A DNA stretch of 64,000 bases from Micrasema longulum (taxonomy: Eukaryota > Arthropoda > Insecta > Trichoptera > Brachycentridae), in contig JAGVSM010002407.1 in NCBI GenBank assembly GCA_022494885.1, positions 84,580 to 148,579 on the forward strand. The letters are read 5' to 3'. The notes below the pieces were generated by a model that saw nothing but the letters and a program-made list of their open reading frames with translations, was not told where the DNA came from and made no database searches. Made by a program: the position numbers and the translations under genes. Positions 10,555-32,300 of this stretch are shown here, one piece after another; position 1 is the stretch's first letter, and each line of letters starts with the position of its first letter.

Positions 10555-10615
10555 ATGTAGACTCAGCTAAGCAGTGCCCTATGCACCATTAGTGTCAGAA
10601 AGGGAATGATGATGA
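10555..10615 (+). mobile_element. SINE 3'-end fragment
   Basis: CAGTGCCCTATGCACCATTAG followed by AGAAAGGGAATGATGATGATGAAA is the 3' end of the tRNA-derived SINE, with its GATGAT repeat tail. Only the tail is present. Confidence 0.7.
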
Positions 10616-13600
10616 TGAAACTGAAACCAGTCAGATTTATACTCAAATTTAGTAGTTTCTTTTAAGAAATTGTCATAAAATAATAATTAAAAAACACACA
10701 AAGCAAAAAATTTTGAATTTCTAAAAATGTATGTAATTATTTACATTTTCATAAAAAATCTAAATTAAACTACTTGGTGCACTGCCAATAATTATTGATT
10801 TGAACAATGAAGAAATGTTTCCTTACACACTGTAAAAATTAAAGCATTTAGTAATTGTACAGCGAAGTTTCTCAAAAATGTATGAAAAAAAAACATTAAA
10901 ATGAACTACGTCCCAATTTCTTCTGAATCAACCAATGATAGAATGTTGTGATAGATTTCTGGTTTCCAGGAAGCCAACTTACTGATGAACTTGATCATCA
11001 CCAAGATCACATTAACAGGGTTCTCAGAATTAACGACAAGTGTTAATAATATTTTAGTTTCATAAAAAAAAATGACAACATTTTCCGCTTATTTAAAATT
11101 TTACTTCCATTCAGTTTTGAGCCCTGATTTTAATCTTATATTGCCACTATTTACAATAATAGAAATACCATTATTGATTTGTGCTTGACACACATGTGTA
11201 GCACGAATCTCATATGTAGATAAAATAATATTTATGTATGTAAACTAGACATCATACAGAAATGCGAGACATTTTTTTGACCCCAAGGGTTTGTTTGTTA
11301 CCTTTTTTATGTAATTCTAATCTAAGTAAGTTTTACATAGAAGACTGATGTTGGAAGTATGTGATGATTGATTTTTTGTAAATCTCAATATGTGTGGTTG
11401 ATCCAATCCAATATGTTGAATTGGGATTACTTTGTTGCTATCAAGGGCAGACTAGTCAATGACTATCAGTGTAGTTATCTTTTATAGTATGTTTCTTCAA
11501 TCTCCTATTAAAATAATGTTTTGTTTTAAACGAAGAAGCTCACTATAAGAAAAAATATAGGAATTAATAAAAACCAAACATATTTGCTGAATTCAACATT
11601 TTTCAAATTTCCATTCACAACTCTTTCACGCCTTGTCCAAAAGTCACCTCAAACTTGTACTATAAGACTCCAAGTATACTAATTATAGATCATTTAGTTG
11701 ATGCAATAAACGCACATATTAAAATGTACATACGTATATTGAAAGCATAATATTGCAATTCCCTACTTGCTTTTTTGAATAAAATGTTTATCATTTCTAC
11801 ATAGGTAAGTCTGTTTAGAAAAATATTTCAAAGTTCCAACTTTTCTGTTACATAATATGTATGGAAAAATTAATCAAATAAAAATAATTTAAAATTTTGA
11901 CACAAAAAAAATTTATTTGTCAAAAATAGTTTTAATGGTGATTTATTTGACAGATTTCTTTTTTTAGCTGGATGGATTAATTTTTTCTTTTTTAAAATAT
12001 TGGATGATGAACATTGTTGAAAACTTATTCTCAATTTGATGTTTTAGATATCAGCCACAATGCAAATCCTAGTGAGATTAATAGTCCGTTTCTAAAACAC
12101 ATCACTCAATGGGCAAGTGTGTATGTATATACTACATAGTTTTCTGTATTTATGTTGTTAGTTTTAAAAAATGACCTGTGATCTGATAAATCCTATACTG
12201 ACATATATGACAATATATGTAATTTAGGGGTTACACAAAAACAAAATAACTTTAAAATGATATTGTGTTTAAATTCTATAGTATCTATAGTCTAGGACAG
12301 CTCAACTCATCTGTCATTGGGTTTTGTATGTCATATAATTTTATTTATAAAATGGTCAAAACTTTAACTTAGTATGTATTTACTATTCACCAGATTGCTT
12401 GAATTAATTTATAGGTTTCATTTTTAGTTGGTAATACATAATTTATACATGAAGATAAGTTAATAAATAAAGACTCGATGTCTGTCGAAAAACAAAAACT
12501 CCCCTCGTATGTTACCACATTTTTTTATACTTACTAAATGAGGCAGAAACGGGCATTTTATTATATTTTTCTACTTATCTTCTATGATTATAAGTATTTA
12601 ATTACTGCACAGAACTCAATATAATAACTTATTACTTGTCCCAAAAATAACTACTTGTAAGTAAATAAATAATATGCTTTTTTCAAAAATACTGTCTATT
12701 TGGTTACATGTTTTGGTGATTTTAATCGAATGATTTTATACTTTTAATGCACCTGAATACTAATTAAATTCTTGACTTATACCTAAAACTGAAAAAAAAG
12801 GGGAGCGGTAGATAAAGAAAAAAAATTGTTGCTTGATGCCCAATTCTGCAACTATAAGAAATTTCCCTCATACATTCAATAAAAGCTCTACTTGTTATCA
12901 GCGCTAATATTCATATTCAGTAATGAGATGAGATGGCTCATATGTAAGTTTAATTGATGGGTTGGTAATAAAACTTAAATTACGTGTTTTAATATTTTTA
13001 TTTGTTTAAATTAAACAATATTTATCACTTTTTTCTTTAATATTATCACTTCTAATTATAAATAAATCATATTATTTATATTCAATCTTACGATACAAAA
13101 TATTATGTATGTTATTGAAATAAATCTAACTCCGAATATATCAATAAGCATCGGAACATATATATTTTCTTCATTTCCACTAGGCTGACAATCACCGATT
13201 CATCGGTGATTACATTTTTAAGAAAAAAAAACTACACATATCCAGAAGACAATAATATCATCGACCACACTTAGCGTTAAAGCTACAAAGTACACATACA
13301 TTCTGATTTTTTTTATAAAAATACGAAATGGTTTCACGTAAATTATAGTGATCTTATACATGAAGCCATCTTCAAACTCTATAAAAAAATGTAATGAAAC
13401 ATCGCATTAAGTACTGTGTATAAACTGATATTGGAATAGCTAGGTTTTTATATTGTGACAAATAATTATTCCAACATGTAATTCCTGGAGGCAGCCAGTA
13501 AGTGCTTAAACTCTAGTACATAATGTAATTCGATGCCTTTAAAATTAGATTTACAGTTCAGCTGACTCAAACAGCTTATTATAAGCTGAATATGGACATG

Positions 13601-14640
13601 TCCATTTTAACATTCAATAACTGCATTATATATTTTATCTGCCAAAAGTGAAAATTCTATCCAAGTTGTTTTTCACTGCAATAATGTAGCGTAATAAAAA
13701 TGATCAAGATAAGATGGTGCGTCAATGTAGTCGGTGTAGATAGGGGAAAGGAGAAGAATCTCATTTCAAATCAGTGATGTTATTTTGATTGATTTAGATA
13801 TTTTTTGCTAGCCAAATTACCTTTTAATTTATCTTTAATACGAGTAGCATAAATTTCTGTCTTTTCAGAGATAACAAAGAATGTAAATGAAAGATGATTA
13901 TTTACTTTCAGCTATTTCACTTTATAAAATCATTTTTCAGTTATATTCCTTATCCACACCTAACAGTGCATAAGGCACAGCTTGGTATTGCAATCACAGC
14001 GTATCCCGATCATTTGTTATATACGTGAAGGTAAAATGAACAATCTTACGCTATAATGTATGAAACGGATTAAAACTGGAGACCGAATGTATGGTAAACA
14101 AACGCAGCCACCATTAGACAACATTTTTTTCTAAGTATTAAGGTAAAACATGTCAATTTTAGTTTTGGCCACATGGATTTAATTGTGGTGAACGTGCAGT
14201 AGGTACTGTATTTGTAGTACTTTTGTGAATCCAAAAGCACCTTTTTTCTTTCAATTGAATTTTATTTCAACAATATAATATAATGCAAATGGAATAATGA
14301 AACAAAATAGATAGCTAAAAAATATGGAAACACGTTTTACACTTAATGAATTAATTTTTTACAAATTTGAATTTTTTTAATCACAAAAAAATACACTCAT
14401 ATTTTCAATAATTCAGTCATCACTCATACAAATTTCATAGACTATTGTAGTATTATATTATCACTTTGTTAAAAGTCCACCTTGTAATAACGGAATCAGT
14501 TCTGTTGACAATATTGACTTTCTAGCGTGTAATTATATAAATTTTATTTTTACTTATATGAACGCAAAGCACAGATCTGAAAATGAATTCTAAGAACTAG
14601 ATGAGCTCACTCACTGTTATAATATGCAATCAATAATTAC
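10616..14640. other. AT-rich intergenic region without recognised genes
   Basis: About 4 kb of A/T-rich sequence between the RTE insertion and the 3' end of cullin-4. No splice-joined coding segments, RNA genes or long inverted repeats were found. The only element recognised is a SINE fragment near 13957-14050. The cullin-4 3' untranslated region must lie at the high-coordinate end, but I could not fix its poly(A) site. Confidence 0.5.
13957..14050 (-). mobile_element. SINE 3'-part fragment, minus orientation
   Basis: CACCTAACAGTGCATAAGGCA, TTGCAATCACAGCGTATCCCGATCAT and GAAGGTAAAATGAACAATCTTA are the inverse of the 3' body of the SINE at 33820-33900. The tRNA-like head is missing. Confidence 0.65.
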
Positions 14641-14667
14641 TTTAGTTCTATAAATCAAAGAATGGTT

Positions 14668-24014
<9,347 letters not shown>

Positions 24015-24189
24015 AAGAACGCATTATCTGGCCTCAGCCAAAGACATTTCAAAACCAAACACTTTTACCGAAACAAAACTTCGAATTCTTCACAATATCC
24101 TCGATACTCAACAAAAATTGACGGCCATCAACACTAAAGTGAACTTAGCAGCGAACCAGCACAAACTCGGAATCGGGGTTCTGCTGTTG

Positions 24190-24216
24190 GCATCCTGCGC
24201 ACACATGCGCAGTGCG
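24190..24216 (-). promoter_or_regulatory. NRF1-like palindrome upstream of cullin-4
   Basis: CTGCGCACACATGCGCAGTGCG lies about 180 bases upstream of the cullin-4 ATG. It resembles the (T/C)GCGCA(T/C)GCGC(A/G) element bound by NRF1/Ewg-type factors, common in CpG-rich housekeeping promoters. It stands out because the flanks are AT-rich. Function is inferred from pattern and position only. Confidence 0.4.
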
Positions 24217-24549
24217 AGAGGGGGAAATTTGAATTAATATAAAATAAATAGGATAAAAGGTCTGTAGATTGGTGCAGGTGGGTGCTGGTTTAGCAAATTA
24301 AGTCTCGAACCTTCATATTTTCGCTAGTATCTATTTTCTACAGCTCAAAAACCCAATAAAAATAATAAAACCCAATAAAAATAAATAAATAGAAACAAAC
24401 TTTATCTCCTTGACGTAAATATACTGGGTAGCCACATATAGGTAATATAATATATCACTGGGTAGCCAGGGCAATCAATAAAAAGAAAAATGGTGACCAT
24501 ATACAAGAAAATATACATTTATGTACTGACCTATTTATTTATTTATAAT

Positions 24550-25390
24550 AAATCATTATTCTTCGTTTTTTATGGCTTTTTGGTTCTAGCCAGTGTCGAG
24601 TTTTCGATTTTTCGTTTATTGAGATGACACATTTGTTGTAATATAAAATATAAAAGTGTGTTAGTAATTAATATTATGAAAACTTTAAATATTATGTAAC
24701 ATATTTACAACTTAATACCGTTTATTACTCGATACTTACATAGAATATAATAGAAAACAGGAGAGTTAAAATATGAGTAGGTAATGGAATGTTAATTCCA
24801 AAAAGGTCCGATAGGAAATCAGGATAACAATCATTTACAGGACCATCCTTAAAAAACATGGTTTAAGTTTTCTTCCTCAAGCTGACATTCCCAGATAGCA
24901 GAGTCCCAGATATGGATTCCAAACAGGTTACAACCATTGCAGCAGTGCCCAATACTCATTTTGCATAATATGGAGAATATCTCAAACTTGTTCAGAATCA
25001 CTTTCGAAAATGGCTTTTCTGAAAAAGGCTTTTCTGTTACATTCGGCTTCAGTTGGAAAAGATGTCTACCCTTGGCTTAGGAGGAGGCTACGCAATATTC
25101 TCAATATTCTTGCTATGTGCGAAGTTCTTCTTTTTCGTTTTTATGGCCTTTTCACCTCCCAACTGGGGTGTTCTAGCTAGTGCCGAGTTTTCAATTTTTT
25201 TATTTAGATATTTACACATTTGTTAGTAATATGTACAAGTTAGTGAGTTCGTATTTAATATTTTGAAAACTTTACATATTTTTAACTTTACACCATTTAA
25301 TACTAGATATTTACATAGAATTTTAAATACATGTTTATTGGGGAGGGACAGGAGAGTTAGAATATGAGTAGGGAATGATCTGATTTGATT
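24550..25390. repeat. Two diverged direct copies of one repeat
   Basis: 24556-24785 and 25125-25380 align in the same orientation: TTCGTTTTTTATGGC / TTCGTTTTTATGGCC, CTAGCCAGTGTCGAGTTTTC / CTAGCTAGTGCCGAGTTTTC, ACACATTTGTT, TTTACATAGAAT and CAGGAGAGTTAAAATATGAG. The 340 bases between them are unique in the window. No gene seen. Confidence 0.6.
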
Positions 25391-25773
25391 TGATCATTTG
25401 TAAAATAATAAATTGGACTTCGTTTTTAATGGCTGTATAGTGCTTGAGCAGTCGTTATCCCTACACCGCGGAGAGTCCGAGAGATAAGGAATGGTCACTA
25501 CGATACGCAGTTCGCAGATAATGCTCTGTGCAAATTGCCCTTGAAATATTGTTTTATGATGATTGCATTATAATTTGCATTTTAATGCTTTATTTTAGGT
25601 GTTTTCCAATACAAAATGAATAATTATGATGATTACGGTTATAATCTAAGAATATGTGAAGGTTATTTCACAATTATTTTACTTTAAAGGCTAGGAAAAA
25701 CGAATTTAGTATGGGTAATTTAGGTTACCACATAGGGACTTTAGGAAGTTTTTTCACATAGTATGTTAAAGGT

Positions 25774-26545
25774 TAATTGTAAGAGTTTTTAACTAATAAA
25801 GTATTCAAATATATTTATCTTGTTCGTAATTAACCCTTAATATCATTGACATATTAATACACACATACATGACCTGAGCCCTCAAAAATGATGACACTTA
25901 ACTCATGCCCAACGCGTGTTAAGTTGTTCTTCAACCGCCAGCTAGGCGTGACATGTAGAATCGAAACAAAAATGCCTACTTGTGTCATGAAAGCGTGTAA
26001 AAACCTTTTGGATAAACATTGTAAAAAGGATTGTGTAACTTTTCATTGCTAAATATTTTCTCACGAGTGATTAACAAAGCTTAAAACAATTAACATTAAC
26101 ATATAAATATTGTTTTTTTATAAACGTCAAACTACACCTAGCGGCGCAATTGCGAAGCTCTTCTTAGTTACAGCGATGCATTGATAGGAATACGTTTTAA
26201 AAATATAATAAAAGCGAGTTAATATTGTCTTTTTGTTCCTTAAAGTCCAGTGAAAAGAAATAAATAGGTTAAAATTATAAGGAATTTAAGCAAAGAACCT
26301 GATTGGGATCCACCAAAAACGAATGTTATTTGTTAATATTAAAAGATAAACTTTTTTACTTAACAAAAATGAGAGTATCCTTCAATTTTTGGTAGCATAT
26401 GCATGCTAGTTGAATGCAGCCCTGGTATAATTAAACAGTACTTAATAACTATGGGTACGTTTTCATGTCACTACTTTTAAAAATGTTTTACTTTATAGGA
26501 CATGTCTATGTATTATATGTCGATGCTTTATATCATGTGACAGTT
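25774..26545. mobile_element. Copy of the 884-bp inverted-repeat family
   Basis: Inverse orientation to 55351-56234: it starts near ATTAATACACACATACATGACC and ends near GGACATGTCTATGTATTAT. It shares the full interior, including CATGCCCAACGCG, GCGATGCATTGATAGGAATACG, CAGTGAAAAGAAATAAAT and GCCCTGGT. Its upstream flank (from TTAATTGTAAGAG) is also shared with the copy at 8767, so these two are related by more than independent insertion. Confidence 0.75.
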
Positions 26546-26589
26546 CTATAACAAACCGTGACAGTTCTGTAACAAACCATTTCAGTGCT

Positions 26590-27010
26590 TACAAAATCCA
26601 AAATAAACACCCAAGTTCATATTTAAATTTGTTGCAACAGAAGGAAAACATTTTTGAGAAGGGAATATGGGAGTGTAGGCATGGCTGGTATAAGTTGCCA
26701 CTTTACACGCTGTGTAACATTCACCATTCTGCCCATGTTTGAACGTCCACATTTCCTCAACTCTTCCATCTGTTGACTTTTGTGAAGTAAAGGAGCCGAA
26801 ACCTTTATCATGTGGGTGAGATTCATCCGGCTGAACCAATTCACCTACTAGGCAACGCCTGAAAACAATTTTCCAATTTTTTATACTTCTTCTTTTACCA
26901 GGTAGTTAATTCAACAATGTTTTGAGTATGTCCAAATGCTTGCAGACTGGCTGGATTTTTTCCCTCCCTACTCCCTAGAGTTGTTCATATTTAAATTTGT
27001 TGCAACTTCA
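26590..27010. repeat. Copies of the GGAATCCAGTCT repeat family
   Basis: 26595-26810 has TTTGTTGCAACAGAAGGAAAAC, GAAGGGAATATGGGAG, GTGTAACATTCACCATTCTGCC and CTCTTCCATCTGTTGAC. 26910-26990 has the inverse end GTTTTGAGTATGTCCAAATGC and CAGACTGGCTGGATTTTTTC. Apparent frames here are by-products of the repeat. Confidence 0.55.
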
Positions 27011-27599
27011 CAAAAGATAAATAAATTACAAAACGCGGAAAATTAAAAAAGATCGGAAAGATGGTGAGAAACTAAAAAAAACAATTCTGGTAACAAGGAT
27101 TTTAATTTTTAAATAACACATGAACAATGTATTGCTTAAAGAATGAACACAAAATAACCTATGCACACGCAGAGATGGCAGAATTGAGTAAAATACATAA
27201 TATAATATTGTTGTCTCGGCGATAAAAAGAACAGCAAAGACACAATGACGTCTGTTGGCTAGTTAAAAAAAACATATTTCTGTCATAGTACGGATATTTA
27301 CTCAGCTAGGTCAATGAAACTTATAAGAAATATTTATAACACATTCTAAAAAAGTTTGTTGCAAATAAGGTATTGGCATTTTTCATTTGTATCTTTTTAC
27401 CACCAAGACAACAGCTTGTAGAAACAATATACATAATTTGAATGGGTAGGAATGTATTGGAGTAATATATTATTATGGGAAAAAAATATTAAGAAAATAT
27501 ATATATATATAATTTTAACCTCTTCCCTATGTGGCCACATAATGAGGAAGTTCAATGGTTTTTATTTATTTGCTAAAAGAATATTAAACTTGGCAAAAA

Positions 27600-28090
27600 A
27601 AAATATGTGGTATATTATCAGCGCGCTATGATTTTTTAAAGATTTTGTATTTTTTAAATTACTTTGCCTTCCTTCTGGATGAGCTCTGCTGATTCGTCAG
27701 TTGAAGTAGTTGATTTTTTTTTTTAAATTCATACATTTTCAAGAAACTTCACCGTACAATTCAGTAGTCGGATGCCAGAAGGTTTTTTAGTTTTCAAAAG
27801 TTTTAGTAAATATCTCAGTAAATACACATAAAAAATTTTATTTACTGTTTAGAATGGTAATTTATTATTCAAAAGTAATACTAAAATATTTTAGTTTGTG
27901 GATTAGTTGTGAAATTGAGTCTTATTTCAGCTCTCCTGAACATCTTTGAAAATTACAATGGTCCCTTCTGCCGTCTGGCTACTGAATTGAATGCTCTAAT
28001 TTTTACCGCGTAAGAATACATTTTTTATGCAATTTCCCATAGGGTTCAACTTCCTCATTGCAGCCATACAAAATCCTACTCAAAAGATTA
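27600..28090. repeat. GACGTCAC-family MITE copy, interrupted by another element
   Basis: Recognised by CATACATTTTCAAGAAACTTC, ACCGTACAATT and then, after a 223-base insertion, GAATGCTCTAATTTTTACCGCG and GCAATTTCCCATAGGG. The 5' part is shortened. Confidence 0.65.
27762..27984. mobile_element. 223-bp MITE inserted in another repeat, AATT duplication
   Basis: Left end CAGTAGTCGGATGCCAGAAGG and right end CCTTCTGCCGTCTGGCTACTG are inverse copies over 21 bases with four mismatches. It is flanked by AATT on both sides (27758-27761 and 27985-27988). The undisturbed target (GTACAATTGAATGC) is present at 7773 and 61460, confirming insertion boundaries. It is non-coding; the superfamily is unknown. 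Confidence 0.75.
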
Positions 28091-29059
28091 CGGCCACACA
28101 GTTGCGGCGAAAAATAATTAGTTGATATTTTGTTGTGTAATTGAACACTGTTGAATTTAATGTATTTATGTTTATATATCAGTGCAGAGGTCACCAATAT
28201 TTTTTTTAAATAAAAATAAATTACAAACTCATCAATAATTGTGATTAGAAGTAAAACTATTTTTTTCTGAGATTGAGTTTACAACAAAAGTTACGTTTAA
28301 TTATAATGTAAAATATTTTTTTACTGTGGATGGTTGGTTGGGAAACTAGTAATTTTCTATTCAATTTGTATTATTTTACAATTAAAATTTTATTGCATTT
28401 TGGTGCTTTGTGTCATAAATACCATTAAACATCATTGATTTTTTTAAAAATATTTAAAACAACCTAAATCCTTAATGCACATCAAGATCTTAATAAAGAA
28501 GAGGTTAATGAACCAAAGGATAAATAAAGGGAATGGAAAATTAAACATACCTAATAACATTCAAAATACAATTAAATTATGAAATGATAAGAATTATTCA
28601 ATGGAGTATCAGAAAAATGTGATATGTAAAAAAAAAGTATAAATCTAAATAGTCTATACAACGCTATTATGTTCCATAAAACATATAACCAAAAAAATAT
28701 ATTTCAAATAAATAATTAATGTTTATAAGTAGAAAACACTTACAATATGAAATTTATTAACCACTTGAAAGTAAAATATTGTCACTTATATTATAACACT
28801 ACATATTTTAATATCTCAATTTAGATTTAGGTTTTCATTAGGAACAAAAAAAACCTTCTAGTTGAGTAAAAATTGAATTGATACAGTTTGTTTTTATGTA
28901 AATTATCATTAGCCCCTTTTTTCTGATACATGTGATTGTATGCACTGAAACACAATAGCCGATTAACGTTAGAATCATACTACGCCAGCTGCTTCAGAAC
29001 AGGTATATCTCTATACCTGTTCTGGAAGTTAATTATTAACTTTTGGCTTATATGTATTC
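28091..29059. other. AT-rich sequence without recognised features
   Basis: No gene found. A perfect 12-bp stem (CAGAACAGGTAT ... ATACCTGTTCTG, 28994-29023) is the only local structure noticed. Confidence 0.4.
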
Positions 29060-29222
29060 AATATCTGTGTCCAGGCAGGAGAAAAATACAGTTCAGTATG
29101 TGAAATAGAACCAGAACCCGGGACGAGCGTTTTCCACTCAATAGATGCTCTCAGGTAAAAGACGTAAGACTGATCACCTTACCTTCATGTAACAGATAAT
29201 CGAACTACGCTACATTTGGTTT
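29060..29222 (+). mobile_element. Composite SINE subfamily, internal deletion
   Basis: Has the extra 5' domain (TGTGTCCAGGCAGGAGAAAAA, ACAGTTCAGTATGTGAAATAG, CTCTCAGGTAAAAG) joined directly to GTAAGACTGATCACCTTACC and TTCATGTAACAG. The tRNA-like unit between them is missing. It lies downstream of the NOMO stop codon. Confidence 0.65.
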
Positions 29223-29381
29223 ACTATTTAAAATATCAATATGATTCACACACACATAGTTTTGACAGAAATAAAATAATTACTTTTAAAAAAAAATTGT
29301 GGTGTTATAATGAAAGTGAATATGTATTTGGGTTCGCAAACACCGATCACACATTTTTTAATTTTACGCACTCAAAACAGT

Positions 29382-32300
29382 TCAGACTTTTCTCAATTTT
29401 GGTCGTTTCTTCACGGCATTAATATTTTGAACGAGCTGGTCTATCTGGCTGTCGTCCAATATGTTCTGAACGTTCTTGGCACTATTTTGTTTGCTGGAGG
29501 CGGCTGCCGATGCCACCTTCTCCGATATGGCTACAGCGAGTCCCGAGAGGATTTCCAAAACCTTCTCCTTGTTGAGGAAAGCAAGGGCCACAAGACCGAG
29601 GAACGGGAGGATGAGGATTGACGGCTGATTCAAATCTTGCTCCGAAGCCTTTACCTGAAGAGAAAAAAACAGAATTAGGATCTACATCTTTTATGAGAGA
29701 ATATAATATTTTTTTCAAAATTTCTAATCATACATAGGTGAAGTTCCAATTTTACGCTTAAGGAAAAAGGTTAAACATCCTAAAATATGTAATTGGTTGA
29801 ATACTTTAGTTAATATGTCACCGATATATCCTACCCATCCTGTAGACCCGTACAGCGCGGGAGACTATGACTGCCCATGCAATCTTCTCATAAGTTGCAC
29901 AGAGAAGTATGGAACGCGTTATGCTTGTAATAACATTACCCCTTCCCTTACTGTGCCAAAAACATCCGCGCGTTATGGTGCTGTGTAGTCATTACGCATG
30001 CAAAAAATGACAGATTTTAAATTGGAAAAATGGAGTATTTATGGGCAATGGCTTTGATTATTTACAGCTGAAGTCAAAAGTGACTATATTTTTAAATCTA
30101 ATTGCTAAAAACATGAAAAAATCATTAGCTCATGCTCACACCGCGGGCGAAAGAACCGCCGATAGACAGTTCTCGAGTGGAGACCGGGGATTACGAGGCC
30201 TCCAGGACCCCCACCAAAAAAATGGTTGGATGATATTATTGATAGTAAAAATCCTGAAAAAGGTGAGTAATATTGATTTACAAAGTGATTTTAACAGTGA
30301 AAAATAACTTTGTTTTTAATACCACATGTACGAATTGATGTGCCTATAATTGAACTTATTTATAGGTCAACAATGTTTTGAATGTGTCCAAAAGGTTTGT
30401 AGACAGGCTGGATTTTTTAGATCTATTTTTTTTGCAACAGAGAGGGAAAACATTTTTAAGAAGTTGCAACAAATTCAGATTTTTTTATAGGTGTTAATTT
30501 TGTAGAACTCCATATTCTTATTTAAATCAAGCACTGATTTGAGTCTACTAAATTTTTCGCATTATATATTACTTAGATAAAACATATAAACTACGACTAG
30601 AATTTGAATTTCGATCCAAATATTTACTAGTGACCGTCAGTTAACAAAATCAGTTTATAAAACACACAACTGTCGGTTATCATTACAAACGGATAATAGT
30701 TCGTAGCACTTAAGGCACTTCGATATATTGTTTGTAAAACAGACCCTCAAAGTATTTTAAATTAAAATTCATCAAGAAAATAAATCACAGGTATTTATAG
30801 CTTCTACATGGAGGATGTTCTAGAGACATATAGGACAGCTCGATACGTTTTATATTAGCGTTATATTTCAAAAGCAATCAAATCTGGCACTCATTAATCC
30901 GGATAATTGAAGTTTTACTGTATTTTCATTCTAATTTTGGGTACCATTTTCAATGAGTTGTAGATTCACTATTAGAAAATGGGAATCAAATTGGGGTAAA
31001 ATGAGATTCGAATCTCGGACCTCTGGTTCACGTGTCTGCGATACTAGCCACGGGACCACAACCCGATTCTAAAGTATCTCATATTATTGAGGTAAAAGTC
31101 AAAATTTAACGGCAGACATTGATGGGCTTTTCAAAATTAATTATATCTAGTGTAAACTACTGTAAGAGGTGGAGGGTTTTAACCCCCAAACTCTCCATAC
31201 ATATGTCGTTGACCTAAATAAATATTTTTAATGAGATTAACTTTCAACTAAAATGGAAATCTATTGTATTGTAAAAGGTCATAATAAAAACATAACTAAT
31301 AATTATTAAATAACTAACCTTGGGTTCAAACTTGAGGTGGAAATGCTTGAATTTTCCATCAGCATTGAAATAGACCGGCTCTGAATTATATGTGTGTGTA
31401 TTCTTGGACAGTGTGGAGTCCAACTGGACGAGGTATGTTCTGTTGTCGGCGGGAAGCCTCGGGAGGGTTATCATGAGGCCGGCATTCATACCGGGAGCGT
31501 AGCCGGATGCGTCCAGCTTAGTAGAGAACACGCTGGACGTCGGTTCCATTTCAGTGGCAAGCCTCAGCTTTAGAGACTTGTAATGCTCAATCTTGGAAGC
31601 GTAAACAAGCACCGTGACGTCGGTCACTAACAGAGGCTGGACTGCGACGAACTTCATGCCGTCGATGTCTTCAGCCTCAGATTTTACCTGGAAAAAAAAA
31701 TATACAACTGCCTCCAGGTTTCTTTGTCGGCGGCTAACTCACGTGCATCCTTACAAATTAGATCCGCATTTTGTAGTTAAGTATAAATTGCAACGTACTA
31801 TCAGCCTGCATAAAGAACAATAGAAATCTGGTGATTTAAATAACTCGAGCCCGGAAACCTCAAGATGTGGTCTCCACAATAACAATTGAATAATCACTTA
31901 ATTGATTTTAATCATGACTTTAATAAAGATACAGGAGTTAAAATCTTACATACAAATAATAAAGGATTAAAAGTAAATATGTATTATGGAAATATTTCTC
32001 ATTAGGAAGGCTTTGAAAAATAATGTCCCTTTAATCAATATAACCTTTCAATATAGCCTATTACACGATGTCCCATTAAAATGGTCACCCTTAGCCTAGT
32101 AAATTCATGCTTCTCCCTTTCTTCCCTTCCCCTTGTTTTTGACTAATTCTTCCACAAGATCAAACATTAAAAAAAAAAAATAGTGCACGATAGTGTTAGC
32201 TATTAAGAGCATGTGTGCAATCAGCACGTTGGTTTTATATTTTTGGACAACTACTACTGTAGAGAGGGTGTATGTAAGGAATTACATGTTAGTGTAGTTG

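Noticed and set aside
27495..27515. Microsatellite (AT repeat)
   Set aside because: Only about seven AT units in an AT-rich region; not worth a feature.
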